Assembly: GCA_041395385.1 (NCBI GenBank) | Contig: JAWLAN010000010.1 | Span: 62,001-126,000 of the forward strand | DNA from: JAJVHZ01 sp041395385 | GTDB taxonomy: Bacteria > Pseudomonadota > Gammaproteobacteria > JAJPIJ01 | Direction: 5' to 3' | Length of the DNA stretch: 64,000 nucleotides | Shown here: piece by piece, positions 52,620 to 63,480 of the stretch | Layout of the letters: each line of letters starts with the position of its first letter | Numbering within the stretch: the stretch's first letter is position 1 | Notes under the pieces: generated by a model | What the model was told of the DNA's origin: nothing | The model's input: the letters and a program-made list of their open reading frames with translations, nothing else | Database searches by the model: none | Translations under genes and position numbers: made by a program

Positions 52620-53500
52620 ATGAAACTTCCGTAACCTTTCCCTGCATCGCGGCCAGACTCCGCACCGGCGTCGTGGCCGACGGCCGCATGATCGACGCGG
52701 CCGCCGCGGGCATGCCGCAGGACATGCTTTCCTGCTGCAGCTCGGCGCGGACGGCATGCGGCCTGCGCGAGCTGGCCGACGACAGCGCGGCGCCGTCGCT
52801 GGCAATGAGCGAAGTCCGGCTCGAGGCGCCCATCCATCGCTCCCCCTCCCAAGTATCTCGCCATTGCGCTGAACTATGCCGAGCACATCAGCGAGACGCA
52901 GATGGCGAAGCCGGAGTTCCCAAAGTTCTTCAATAAGCAGTCGACCTGCATCGCCGGTCCTCACGATCCCATACACATGCCGCGGGTCTCCAACAAGCTC
53001 GATTACGAGGGGGAACTCGGCGTGGTCATCGGCCGTCGCTGCCGGCACGTGCCCCGCGATCGCGCACGCGAAGTCGTCGCCGGCTACCTGGTCTGCAACG
53101 ACGTCACCGTACGCGACTGGCAGGCGAGATCGGAGACCTTCACGCTCGGCAAGTCCTTCGACACGCACGGTCCGATCGGCCCTTGGATCGTCACTCCCGA
53201 TGAAGTCGGCGACCCGCACGATCTGGAGTTCAGGACCCTCGTCGACGGCGAACAGCGCCAGCACTCCAACACGCGTTTCATGCTCTTCACGATCTGGGAA
53301 CAGATCGAGGTGCTGTCGACCGCCTTCACGCTGGATAGTCGGCGACATCATCGCCACCGGAACCTGCGCCGGGGTGGGCGTGAAGATGACACCGCGTAGC
53401 GGCTATCTCAGTCGGCCAGACCTGCCGGGTGGAGATCGAGAACTGTCGGCGCACCGAGAATCCGGTGATCGATGAGCCCGCAGATACGGCGCTGATCTGA
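52620..53500 (+). pseudogene. Fumarylacetoacetate hydrolase family gene with several frameshifts
   Basis: Homologous sequence runs in pieces across three frames: MKLP at the start, TGVVADGRMIDAAAAGMP (frame 2), YLAIALNYAEHISE through FTLGKSFDTHGPIGPW (frame 0), DIIATGTCAGVGVKM (frame 1), then TCRVEIENCRRTENP, stop at 53500 (frame 2). Shifts fall near 52630, 52850, 53340 and 53410. Joined, it is a normal FAH-family hydrolase (metal ligands in YEGELGVVIGRR and VTVRDWQ). GAGGCGATACC precedes the ATG. It belongs to a local patch of frameshifts, so the gene may be intact in the organism. Confidence 0.7.
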
Positions 53501-53515
53501 CGGCGCTGCCGGCCG

Positions 53516-53863
53516 TCACCTCGTCCCGTAGCGCATGCGGATGCCGTGGGTCACCGAGAGCAGGATCTCCGTCGGCGACAGTTCCTTCGGAAAATAGCAG
53601 CCCGAGATGTTGGCGGCTGCAAGGCTCACGCCTTCCAGCTTCGAGTTCCGGAAGTCCAGTCCCCGCAGGTCGGCGCTGCGGAAGCACGCATCCGTGAAGT
53701 CGAGACCGTCGACGTTCATGCTGCGCAGGTCCAGCCCGTGCAGGTCCACACCGCGCATGTCCGGATTCGTGCCTTTGCTGCGGCGCGCATTGAATTCCTG
53801 GACATTCTCGTCGCGCAGGAGCTGATACATGGGGTCCTGGGAGATCTTGGGTCGGGCCGACAT
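53516..53863 (-). CDS. Pentapeptide-repeat protein
   Basis: A 115-residue protein with a run of A(D/N)LxG-like repeats (VDLHGLDLRSMNVDGLDF, SADLRGLDFRNSKLEGVSL). These form a right-handed quadrilateral beta helix. Function unknown; members act by protein binding. GCGAGGA lies before the ATG at 53863, which I prefer to 53890. It is intact, although its neighbours are frameshifted. Confidence 0.7.
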   Translation of the reverse strand: MSARPKISQDPMYQLLRDENVQEFNARRSKGTNPDMRGVDLHGLDLRSMNVDGLDFTDACFRSADLRGLDFRNSKLEGVSLAAANISGCYFPKELSPTEILLSVTHGIRMRYGTR

Positions 53864-53936
53864 AACGGTGTCCTCGCTGGGCAATTGCATTGCGCTGGTC
53901 TTCGCTCAGCTTATCGGCCGCCTGTAGCTCCGGGCT

Positions 53937-55294
53937 TTAATCGCCGGCGTGGCGGCCTCGCAGCCGCCGGCAGCCGCTGGTAGATGCCACCGAATCCGCC
54001 GTTGCTCATGATGATGTGATCGCCGCGCGAGCCATCGCAACCAGGGCGGTGATGATCTCCTGACGCTGGCGCAGACCTGACGCTTCCCGCCCAGCGCGCG
54101 GGTCGCTCGGCGAGGTCCCAGCCGGGAGACTCCGGGCTGCAGCAGCGCCGCGTCAGCGGCGGCGAGCGCATGCGCCAGCACCTGCCTGTGCACCCCGAGC
54201 TTCATGGTGTTGGAGCGCGGTTCGAGGACCGCGATGATGCGTGCGCCGGTTCCGACGCGCGCGCAAAGCGCCGCCAGCGTGACCCCACGGCAGTGGGATG
54301 GTGGGCGAAATCGTCGTAGACGGTGACGCCGTCGATCTCGGCGATCATCTCCATCCGGCGCTTGACGCTCTTGAAGCCGCGCAGGGCGTCGATCGACGCG
54401 GCGGGTTCCACGCCCGCGTGCCGCGCCGCGGCGATTGCCGCCAGCGCGTTCGCGCGTTGTGATGACCGACCGTCTCCCACTGCACCGTTCCCAGGTCGCG
54501 TCCTTCGAACAGCACCTGGAAACGCGAGTAGTCCGGCGCCAGCGCTCTGGCCTGCCAGTCCCCGCCCCCGCCCAGTCGCGCGCGGGGTCCAGCAGCCGCG
54601 CACCAGTCGTCTGCTGCGGCGTCGCGAGCCGGGCTTATGATGAGCCCCTCGCCCGGGATGGTTCGGACGAGGTGGTGGAACTGCATCTGTATCGCCGCCA
54701 GGTCGGGAAAGATATCGGCGTGGTCGTATTCCAGATTGTTCAGGATGGCGGTGCGCGGCCGGTAGTGCAGGAATTTGGAGCGCTTGTCGAAGAACGCCGT
54801 GTCGTATTCGTCGGCCTCCACGACGAAGAACGGCGCCTCACCCAGCCGGGCGGAGGTGCCGAAATTCTCGGCGACCCCGCCGATCAGGAAAGCCGGGACG
54901 GAGGCCGGCGTGCTCCAGCAGCCAGGCGAGCATGCTGGCTCGTGGGGTGGTTCTGCCGTGCGTGCCGGCGACCGCCATGACCCACCGATCCTGCAACAGA
55001 TTCTCCGCGAGCCATTGCGGGCCGGAGGTGTACCGCATGCCGCGATTGAGCACGTGCTCGACGGCGGGATTGCCGCGCGAGATGGCGTTGCCGACCACGA
55101 TCACGTCCGGGACGGTGCGGAGGTGTTCCGGGTCGTAACCCTCCATGAGGGTGATGCCGTTGGCGGCGAGCAGGGCAGCCATCGGCGGATAGACGTTCGC
55201 GTCCGGATCCGCTCACCCGGTGTCCGAGCTCGCGCGCGAGCAGGGCGATGCCACCCATGAACGTTCCGCAGATTCCGAGGATGTGTATGCGCAT
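53937..55294 (-). pseudogene. mpl: UDP-N-acetylmuramate:tripeptide ligase Mpl, frameshifted
   Basis: Pieces of a cell-wall recycling ligase in different frames: MRIHILGICGTFMGGIALLA, MAALLAANGITLMEGYD, AVAGTHGRTT, EADEYDTAFFDKRSKFLHY, LNNLEYDHADIFPDLAAIQ, DDFAHHPTAVG, SNGGFGGIYQRL, with stop near 53937. At least six shifts occur, among them near 55200, 54895, 54600, 54450 and 54290. The total span (1358 bases) equals the normal gene length, so indels are small and balanced. Mpl joins recycled murein tripeptide to UDP-MurNAc. The P-loop reads GTHGRTT where Lys is expected, which may also be an error. Confidence 0.7.
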
Positions 55295-55317
55295 GATCGC
55301 GTCGCGAGGCGGGGTCC

Positions 55318-55850
55318 TCAACCCTGCGGCGAGGGCAGGAGCAGCGATCCGAGGAACTGGTTGAAGGCGAATATGACCAGGGCGGCTGCCAAGCCGCCGA
55401 GGCGGTCCGACCCGCGAGGGCGTGGCGATAGACGTGCGCGTTGATCGATATGTTCCAGAATATCAGCAGCGTGAGCAGCAGGCTGGGTGCGATCGCATCC
55501 GGGTTGGTCTCTCCCGCCAGGTTGCCCCAGTAGATGAGCGGAAGAGCGAACAGGCTGATGACCAGACCGCTGCCGGCGATGGCACAGAACGTCTGGCGGA
55601 TCCGCCGGGGATGACGGAACAGCGCGAGCAGCGCCGCCGTCGTAACCCACACGGACACGGAATCGACCACGCCGGCGCGCAGCGCCGTCACCAACGGATA
55701 GTTGACGTACACGATCAGCGTGCCGACCGCGGCGGTGAGCAGCAATAGTATCGCCGTCAGCGCGTCGGTCGACGGCACGTCCTGGGGGCCGCGGCGAAAC
55801 AGGCAAATGTTCCAGAACAGTCTCGTGAGTTCGCGATTAGGCGTGCTCAA
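55318..55850 (-). pseudogene. Four-helix membrane protein, one frameshift, unknown function
   Basis: The frame from 55850 encodes MSTPNRELTRLFWNICLFR, then hydrophobic segments (ALTAILLLLTAAVGTLIVY, WVTTAALLALF, GSGLVISLFALPLIYWGN, SLLLTLLIFWNISINAHVY). Near 55405 it loses frame; one base more restores LGGLAAALVIFAFNQFLGS and a stop at 55318. The restored 177-residue protein resembles Yip1-type small membrane proteins in layout. It lies 23 bases from mpl and probably precedes it in an operon. Confidence 0.6.
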
Positions 55851-55951
55851 GGCGGCAGGGGAACTCCACGGTCTTATCGGCTCAGGATGCGCTGCCGAGT
55901 GGCCGGCGCTCGGCCGCTCAGCCCGCGCCGACCGCGCGCTGCGGCTCCGCC

Positions 55952-57193
<1,242 letters not shown>

Positions 57194-57350
57194 GAACGAG
57201 ATCCTGGAAATACCGCGATTGCCTGCAGCGGGCACGATCGTCGTGCGCTGCAAGGCCGCCAGTTTAGCAGATGCCGGCCCGCGTCGCAGGCGGACGGGGC
57301 GGGCAGGCCCGGCCGTGCCGCCAACCACGTCCCGGCGGTAGGGCAATGCC

Positions 57351-57983
57351 ATGCGTCTGAGAGGTTGCGCCGGCAGGCTTCGGGTATGCGCCGGGATGCT
57401 GGCGGCGGTCCTGGCCACGGCCGGCGGCGTCGCGGCCGCCAACGAGGATGCGGTGGCGGAGGACTACCCGGTGCCCCGGCACGGGGAGCTGCGGCTGCAG
57501 GTGCCCGCGCAGTGGCAGGTCAAGTACGCCTACACCGAGGACGGGCGCGTCCCCCCCACCTTTCGCGTATACCCGCTGGAGGGCTCGGAGTTCGACATGT
57601 CGATGACCGTGTACTGGCATGACGGCATGGACCAGGACATCACCAGCGCGGAATCCCTGCGCACTCGCGTGGAGCAGGCCGGGGCGGAGGCCTTGAAGTC
57701 CTCGACCGACCAGAGGCTCGCGGTCGCGCCGCTGGAAGGCGCCGCAGGCCCGGGATTCCTCTATGACCTGCACGACGCCACGGCAGCGCCGGAGGATTAC
57801 CATTACTTGACGCAGGGCGCGCTGGCAGTCGGGCAGCTCGTCGTGGTCTTCACCATCCTCACTGACGAGCGCCCCTCGCCGCATCGCGACGCCTGCCTGG
57901 CATTCCTCCGGGCGATCCGGCACATCCACGCACCGCACGGTGTGGCCGCCCCGGGCCGGCCGGCGCCGGACCTCGCCCTGTGA
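57351..57983 (+). CDS. Exported protein of unknown function
   Basis: A 210-residue protein with a signal peptide (VCAGMLAAVLATAGGVAAAN). The mature part is rich in aromatic residues and beta strands (ELRLQVPAQWQVKYAYTEDG, FDMSMTVYWHDGMDQD). It resembles periplasmic PsbP/DcrB-like folds in style only. Its stop overlaps the region just before mak, so the two may be co-transcribed. Confidence 0.65.
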   Translation: MRLRGCAGRLRVCAGMLAAVLATAGGVAAANEDAVAEDYPVPRHGELRLQVPAQWQVKYAYTEDGRVPPTFRVYPLEGSEFDMSMTVYWHDGMDQDITSAESLRTRVEQAGAEALKSSTDQRLAVAPLEGAAGPGFLYDLHDATAAPEDYHYLTQGALAVGQLVVVFTILTDERPSPHRDACLAFLRAIRHIHAPHGVAAPGRPAPDLAL

Positions 57984-57985
57984 CC

Positions 57986-58891
57986 ATGCGGATCGGCGTC
58001 GACCTCGGCGGCAGCAAGATCGAGCTCATCGCGCTGGAAGACGACGGGCGGGTCCTGACGCGGACCCGTGTGGACACCCCGCGCGAGGGCTACCGCGCCG
58101 TGCTCGAGGCCGTCGTCGCCCTGGTGCACGCGGCCGAGTCCGAATTGCAGCGACGCGGAACGATAGGCATCGGAACGCCGGGCGTGATCTCCCCGGCCAC
58201 GGGCCTCGTCAAGAACTCCAACTCGGTCTGCCTGAACGGCCAGCCGTTCGATCGCGACATCGCCGCGGCGCTGCGGCGCGAGGTGCGCGTCGCCAACGAC
58301 GCCAACTGCTTCGCCCTCTCGGAGGCGACCGACGGGGCCGGGGCGGGCGCCGAGGTGGTCTTCGGTGTCATCGTCGGCACCGGCGTCGGCGGCGGCGTGG
58401 TGGTGCGCGGCGGACTGCTGACCGGTCCGAACGCCATTGCCGGGGAATGGGGCCACAATTCCCTGCCCTGGCCGAACGCGCAGGAACTCCCCGGGCCGCA
58501 GTGCTATTGCGGAAAGCGCGGCTGCATCGAGACGTTCTGCTCCGGACCCGGCCTCGTGCGCGATCATGCCGCCAACGCGCAGCCCACGCTCACGGCGCGC
58601 GAGGTGGTCGCCGCCGCCGAGCAGGGCAGTACGCTCGCGGAGCAGGCACTGCGGCGCTACGAGGAACGGCTCGCGAAGAGCCTCGCGAGCGTCGTCAATG
58701 TCATCGATCCGAACGTGATCGTACTGGGCGGCGGTCTGTCCAACGTGCGGCGCCTGTATCACACCCTGCCGCGCCTGATCGCGAAGTACGCCTTCTCCGA
58801 TCGCATCTGCACGCCTGTGGTCCCGGCGCGTTACGGCGATGCCAGCGGCGTGCGCGGCGCGGCGTGGCTTTGGCCCGCCTCGCCGGGCTGA
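57986..58891 (+). CDS. mak: Fructokinase (ROK family)
   Basis: A 301-residue ROK kinase strikingly similar to E. coli Mak. ATP site: MRIGVDLGGSKIELIAL; substrate and catalytic Asp in VANDANCFALSE; zinc Cys/His motif GEWGHNSLPW ... CYCGKRGCIETF; end GVRGAAWLWP. It phosphorylates fructose (and weakly glucose, mannose). ATG 57986 matches the E. coli start; GTG 57980 overlapping the previous stop is an alternative. Confidence 0.92.
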   Translation: MRIGVDLGGSKIELIALEDDGRVLTRTRVDTPREGYRAVLEAVVALVHAAESELQRRGTIGIGTPGVISPATGLVKNSNSVCLNGQPFDRDIAAALRREVRVANDANCFALSEATDGAGAGAEVVFGVIVGTGVGGGVVVRGGLLTGPNAIAGEWGHNSLPWPNAQELPGPQCYCGKRGCIETFCSGPGLVRDHAANAQPTLTAREVVAAAEQGSTLAEQALRRYEERLAKSLASVVNVIDPNVIVLGGGLSNVRRLYHTLPRLIAKYAFSDRICTPVVPARYGDASGVRGAAWLWPASPG

Positions 58892-59204
58892 CTGCGTGCC
58901 GACAGCGGTGTCCCCCCGCGCGCATCTTCGTACGCCGGTCACTGCGGGGCGATTTCGCCGGAGATAAGGCAGGTAGTGTGAGTCCGGTCACAACCACCCC
59001 CGCAGGGATAACTTAGGCTTGAAATCAGGCGCCGGTGATACGCCGGCTGCAAGTTGTGTGCGCGGGGCCGCTCGAGTTTTCCCTCCCCCCTACAAGCTTG
59101 GAGCGGCCCCTCTTTTATCCCCCCGGAAGTCAGGTGTCGCGGCAGCTGCCCGGTTGCAGCGGCCCGTGTGTCGGCGCGGCACCGCCCCGTGCGAAAATCC
59201 CGCC
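58892..59204. other. Intergenic region upstream of lspA
   Basis: 313 bases containing the long inverted repeat listed next. No gene is convincing and no clear promoter is seen. Confidence 0.5.
59064..59118 (+). terminator. Terminator-like inverted repeat before lspA
   Basis: A 10-bp perfect stem GGGGCCGCTC / GAGCGGCCCC encloses a 27-base pyrimidine-rich loop and is followed by TCTTTTAT. It is on the strand of both mak and lspA, 170 bases after mak, so it could end the mak transcript or attenuate lspA. Confidence 0.5.
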
Positions 59205-59705
59205 ATGGTTCGAAGCGCGTTCATCCGCTTTCTGCTATTGGGCGTGATCACCCTGCCTGGTGTCGGCTGCGACCAAGTGACCAAGGCGCTGGCGCGGGAG
59301 CATCTCGCCGCCCGAGCCCCGATCTCCGTATTCCATGACGTCGTCCGGCTGCAGTACGCCGAGAACAGGGGCGCGTTCCTGAGCGCCGGCGCGCACCTGG
59401 AGGAGACCACCCGCCAGCGGCTGCTGATCGGTGGACCGGCGGCGCTGCTCACGCTCGTGGCCACGTATCTTCTGTTCGCGCCAAGGCTGTCGATGCCGGC
59501 GATCGCGGGACTGGGACTCGTCATCGCGGGTGGCGTCGGCAACCTCGTGGATCGCGTGGTCAACGCGGGCATCGTCATCGACTTCCTGAACGTGGGTATC
59601 GGCCCGTGGCGTACCGGCATCTTCAACCTCGCCGATCTCTTCCTGACGACAGGCGTGCTCGTCGTACTGCTTGCGGACCGGCGCCGGTCCCGGGCACCGG
59701 GCTGA
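59205..59705 (+). CDS. lspA: Signal peptidase II
   Basis: A 166-residue inner-membrane aspartyl protease that removes signal peptides from lipoproteins after Lgt. Four helices and the motifs CDQVTKALAREHL, ENRGAFLSAG, NLVDRVVNAGIVIDFLNVG (first catalytic Asp) and FNLADLFLTTGV (second Asp) are present. It lies alone here, not in the usual ileS-lspA-ispH cluster. Start chosen at 59205; the upstream extension is not conserved in nature. Confidence 0.88.
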   Translation: MVRSAFIRFLLLGVITLPGVGCDQVTKALAREHLAARAPISVFHDVVRLQYAENRGAFLSAGAHLEETTRQRLLIGGPAALLTLVATYLLFAPRLSMPAIAGLGLVIAGGVGNLVDRVVNAGIVIDFLNVGIGPWRTGIFNLADLFLTTGVLVVLLADRRRSRAPG

Positions 59706-59759
59706 ACGCCGGCGCCGCCGGCCCGGGATGAACCGCGCCGCGTCGACGACGCCGGTTCG

Positions 59760-61142
59760 TCACGCGAACCATGCGAGCTTCTCGTGCAGCCGCACGACCT
59801 CGCCGACGATGAGCAGGCTGGGGGGTTGCACCTGCCCGGCCTTCACGACATCTGGCATGGTGCCGAGCGTTCCGACGAGCACCCGCTGTTGCGGCATCGT
59901 GCCGCGCTCGACCAGGGCGGCCGGCATGTCCCGGGGCATGCCGTGGGCGATGAGGCCCTCGCACAGCGGCTCGACAGCGTGCACCCCCATGTAGACGGCA
60001 ATCGTCTGGCGCGGCTGCACCAGCGCCTGCCAGTTCAGATCCATGCCGCCGTCCTTGAGGTGTCCGGTGACGAACACGCAGGAGTGCGCGAAGTCGCGGT
60101 GGGTGAGCGGTATGCCGGCATAGCTCGCGCAACCGGCGGCGGCGGTGATGCCGGGCACGACCTGGAACGGGATGCCCTCGGCGGAGAGTGTTTCGATCTC
60201 CTCGCCGCCCCGGCCGAAGATGAAGGGGTCTCCGCCCTTCAGGCGCAGCACCCGGTGGCCTTCCCGGGCCAGACGCGCGAGCAGCGCGTTTATCTCTTCC
60301 TGCGGCACGGTATGCTGGCTGCGCTCCTTGCCGACATAGATCCGCTCGGCGTCCTTGCGGGTGAGCGCCAGCACCGGCTCCGCGACCAGCCGGTCGTACA
60401 CGACGACGTCGGCCTGCTGCATCAGGCGCAGGGCGCGGAAGGTGAGCAGATCCGGATCCCCCGGGCCACCGCCGACGAGGTAGACCTCGCCGGTGACCGG
60501 CGGGTGCTCATCGGCATTCTCCAATGCCGCCTCCAGTGCCCGTTCCGCGGCGTGGTCCTGGCCGGCGAACAGCATCTCGGCCACCGGGCCGTGCAGCACC
60601 TGCTCCCAGAATCGGCGGCGCTGCGTGCTCTCCGGGAACCGCGCGCGGGCGGCGGCCCGAAAGCGCGCCATCAACTGCGCCAGGCGTCCGTAGGAGGCCG
60701 GGATCAAGGTCTCCAGCCGCGTGCGCAGCAGCCGGGCCAGCACCGGCGAGGCCCCACCGGTCGAGACCGCCACCTGCACCGGATCGCGGTCGATGATCGA
60801 GGGCATGATGAAACTGCACAGGGCCGGGTTGTCGACCACGTTCACGGGAAGCCGCCGCGCCTGCGCGAGCCTGGAGACGAGCGCGTTGACGGCGGCGTCG
60901 CTGGTGGCCGCATAGACCAGATGGCAGGGCTCGAGGTCGCCCGGCTCGAAGCCGCGACTGAGCAGGCGCAGCCGACCCTCGCCGGCCCAGGCGGCCACGC
61001 GCTCGCAGACCCGCGGTGCGACCACCGTGACGCGGGCGCCATAACGCAGCAGCAGTTCTATCTTGCGCGCGGCCACTGATCCGCCGCCGACCACCAGGCA
61101 GTCGCGGTCGCTGATTTGCAGGAAGATCGGGAGCTGATTCAT
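59760..61142 (-). CDS. cysG: Siroheme synthase, trifunctional
   Basis: A 460-residue fused enzyme that methylates uroporphyrinogen III, oxidises precorrin-2 and inserts iron to make siroheme for sulfite or nitrite reductase. The N-terminal dehydrogenase/ferrochelatase has NAD motif CLVVGGGSVAARKIE; the C-terminal methyltransferase starts VYLVGGGPGDPDLLTFRAL and continues with VVYDRLV and KGGDPFIFGRGGEE. Length matches E. coli CysG (457). It is divergent from tusA. Confidence 0.95.
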   Translation of the reverse strand: MNQLPIFLQISDRDCLVVGGGSVAARKIELLLRYGARVTVVAPRVCERVAAWAGEGRLRLLSRGFEPGDLEPCHLVYAATSDAAVNALVSRLAQARRLPVNVVDNPALCSFIMPSIIDRDPVQVAVSTGGASPVLARLLRTRLETLIPASYGRLAQLMARFRAAARARFPESTQRRRFWEQVLHGPVAEMLFAGQDHAAERALEAALENADEHPPVTGEVYLVGGGPGDPDLLTFRALRLMQQADVVVYDRLVAEPVLALTRKDAERIYVGKERSQHTVPQEEINALLARLAREGHRVLRLKGGDPFIFGRGGEEIETLSAEGIPFQVVPGITAAAGCASYAGIPLTHRDFAHSCVFVTGHLKDGGMDLNWQALVQPRQTIAVYMGVHAVEPLCEGLIAHGMPRDMPAALVERGTMPQQRVLVGTLGTMPDVVKAGQVQPPSLLIVGEVVRLHEKLAWFA

Positions 61143-61214
61143 TCGGCGGCAATCGACGGGCGAGACAGGACTTATACTACCACCCATGCGGAAGAAGCTC
61201 GGCTGAGGCGTGCA

Positions 61215-61457
61215 ATGGCGGACATGCTGGAATCTGTCGACGTGGAACTGGATACCAGTGGACTGAACTGCCCACTGCCCATCCTCAAGACCAAGAAGGC
61301 GCTGAACACCATGCTCAGCGGGCAGCTGATCCGCGTCGTGGCCACGGACCCCGCCTCGAGTATCGATTTTGCCGCGTACTGCGCGCAGACCGGCCACCAG
61401 CTCGTGGAGGAGTGCTGCGAGAACGGCAGGTTCATCTTCGTACTGCGCAAGAAGTGA
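61215..61457 (+). CDS. tusA: TusA-type sulfurtransferase
   Basis: An 80-residue TusA-like protein with the active-site motif LNCPLPILKTKKALN. It carries persulfide sulfur for tRNA thiolation or, in sulfur oxidisers, for dissimilatory sulfur metabolism. The ATG at 61215 has GAGGCG just upstream; MLESV at 61224 is another possibility. Divergent from cysG, so both may relate to sulfur chemistry. Confidence 0.88.
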   Translation: MADMLESVDVELDTSGLNCPLPILKTKKALNTMLSGQLIRVVATDPASSIDFAAYCAQTGHQLVEECCENGRFIFVLRKK

Positions 61458-61602
61458 GTGCCGGCAGAGCGCACGGCCGCCGGTGGCGCGCGGGCGCGGT
61501 CGGGCGCCCCCTCCCGCCTCGCGCGGCAAGCATCTCACCTGCCCGTGGAGGCGTTGCGCCCGGCGGGCCGCGTCAGCCGCGCGGGGACGAGCAGACCGGG
61601 TC

Positions 61603-62166
61603 TCAGGTCTTCGGGAGCGTGACGCCGGTCTGGCCCTGGTATTTCCCGCCGCGATCCCGGTATGAGGTCTCGCAGGGTTCATCGGACTCGATGAAGATCA
61701 CCTGCGCGCAGCCCTCACCCGCGTAGATCTTCGCCGGCAGGGGAGTCGTGTTGGAGAACTCCAGCGTCACGTGGCCCTCCCACTCCGGCTCCAGCGGCGT
61801 GACGTTGACGATGATGCCGCAGCGGGCATAGGTCGACTTGCCCAGGCATATCGTCAGCACGTTGCGCGGGATGCGGAAATACTCCACGGTGCGCGCCAGC
61901 GCGAAGGAGTTGGGAGGAATGATGCAGACCTCGCCATGGAAGTCGACGAAGGATTTCTCGTCGAACGCCTTCGGGTCGACGATGGTGGAGTTGATGTTGG
62001 TGAAGATCTTGAATTCCGGCGAGCAGCGGATGTCGTAGCCGTAGCTCGAGGTCCCGTAGGAGACGATGCGATGGCCGTTCACCTGCCGCACCTGGTTCGG
62101 CTCGAACGGCTCGATCATGCCCTGCGCCGCCATGCGGCGTATCCACTTGTCCGACTTGATGGTCAT
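61603..62166 (-). CDS. dcd: dCTP deaminase
   Basis: A 187-residue Dcd. The sequence SYGYDIRCSPEFKIF starts the beta-barrel, GKSTYARCGI holds the active-site Arg region, and TPLEPEWEGHVTLEFSNTT carries the catalytic Glu. It forms dUTP from dCTP, feeding dTMP synthesis (thyA lies in the same window). It is 60 bases after apbC on the same strand. Confidence 0.95.
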   Translation of the reverse strand: MTIKSDKWIRRMAAQGMIEPFEPNQVRQVNGHRIVSYGTSSYGYDIRCSPEFKIFTNINSTIVDPKAFDEKSFVDFHGEVCIIPPNSFALARTVEYFRIPRNVLTICLGKSTYARCGIIVNVTPLEPEWEGHVTLEFSNTTPLPAKIYAGEGCAQVIFIESDEPCETSYRDRGGKYQGQTGVTLPKT

Positions 62167-62226
62167 GGTGATGGCGTGCCGAACCAGGCGGGCGATTGCC
62201 CTTCGTCGGGTCGGCGATGCGCTCCG

Positions 62227-63318
62227 TCAGGTGTTTTGTATGACGATCTTGGGAAACTTGGCCGAATAGTCGCGTGCGCGCAGCGCGATCTTCGCCGCAA
62301 CCCGTCGGGCGATGTCGCGGAACTCCAGCGCCACCTTCGACTGCGGCTCGAGCGCGACCGTGGGCCGGCCGTTGTCGACGCCCTCGCGGATGCGGATGTC
62401 CAGAGGCAGCGTGCCCAGCAGGTCGACGTTGTACTGCCGCGCCATGCTGGCGCCGCCGCCCTCGCCGAAGATATGCTCCTCGTGACCGCACTTCGAGCAG
62501 ACGTGCGTGCTCATGTTCTCGACGATGCCGAGCACCGGCACCTGCACCTTCTCGAACATCTTTAGCGCCTTGCGGGCGTCGAGCAGGGCGATATCCTGAG
62601 GCGTGGTGACGATGACGGCGCCGGTCACGGGAATCTTCTGGCAGAGCGTGAGCTGGATGTCGCCCGTGCCGGGAGGGAGATCGATCACCAGGTAGTCCAC
62701 GTCCCGCCAGCGCGTGTCGCGCAGCATCTGCTCCAGGGCCCCGGTGGCCATCGGGCCCCGCCAGATCATCGGCGTCTCCTCGTCCACGAGGTGGCCGATG
62801 GAGATGCACTGCACGCCGTAGCTCACCTTCGGTTCCATGCTCTTGCCGTCGGTCGACTCCGGCCTGCCGTGGGCGCCCAGCATGCGCGGCTGGCTCGGGC
62901 CGTAGATATCCGCGTCCAGCAGTCCGGCCTGCGCTCCTTCGGCCTGCAGCGCCAGCGCGAGGTTGACGGCGACCGTCGACTTGCCGACGCCGCCCTTGCC
63001 GGAGGCCACGGCGATGACGTTCTTGACGTTCGGCAGCGCCTGGACCCCCTTCTGGACGGCGTGAGCGGTGATGAGCGAGCGTATGTGGATGGCGGGATCC
63101 GCGACGCCGGCCTGCTCCTCGAGCACGCGCGCCAGCGCCTCGGTCAGGGTGGCGGCGTAGGCGCGGCTCGGAAACCCCAGTTCGAGGTCGATGCTCACCT
63201 TTGCGCCGTCCACCCCGATCGCGCGCACAGCCTTGGCCGAGACGAGATCGGTGCCGAGATAGGGGTCGACATACCGGGCCAGTGCGGCCTCGACGGTTTC
63301 CTTGTTCGGGGAAGACAT
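62227..63318 (-). CDS. apbC: Iron-sulfur cluster carrier protein (Mrp/ApbC ATPase)
   Basis: A 363-residue P-loop ATPase that carries [4Fe-4S] clusters to targets. It has an N-terminal MIP18/DUF59-like domain (residues ~1-90), a deviant Walker A ASGKGGVGKSTVAVNLAL, switch motif LLDADIYGPSQPRMLG, and the cluster-binding CSKCGHEEHIFGEGG. The start at 63318 avoids an Arg-rich extension that reaches metG's upstream region. It is divergent from metG, a common arrangement. Confidence 0.95.
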   Translation of the reverse strand: MSSPNKETVEAALARYVDPYLGTDLVSAKAVRAIGVDGAKVSIDLELGFPSRAYAATLTEALARVLEEQAGVADPAIHIRSLITAHAVQKGVQALPNVKNVIAVASGKGGVGKSTVAVNLALALQAEGAQAGLLDADIYGPSQPRMLGAHGRPESTDGKSMEPKVSYGVQCISIGHLVDEETPMIWRGPMATGALEQMLRDTRWRDVDYLVIDLPPGTGDIQLTLCQKIPVTGAVIVTTPQDIALLDARKALKMFEKVQVPVLGIVENMSTHVCSKCGHEEHIFGEGGGASMARQYNVDLLGTLPLDIRIREGVDNGRPTVALEPQSKVALEFRDIARRVAAKIALRARDYSAKFPKIVIQNT

Positions 63319-63480
63319 GGTGTATCGTTCGGGTTGCGAGTAGCGGGGAGGTCTCCGCGCGCCCGGAATGATACACCGAATCGGCGCGGCTTGCGGCGCG
63401 CCGCGGCGGCGGCGCGGGCGCCGTGACAGGGCCGGTTCCATGGGTTACTTTACGCGGCATTTCGCCATCAGGCTCGCCAC

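Noticed and set aside
61715..63460. Long minus-strand frame covering dcd and apbC
   Set aside because: Out-of-frame shadow of two recognisable genes on the same strand; composition is Arg/Gly/His-rich.
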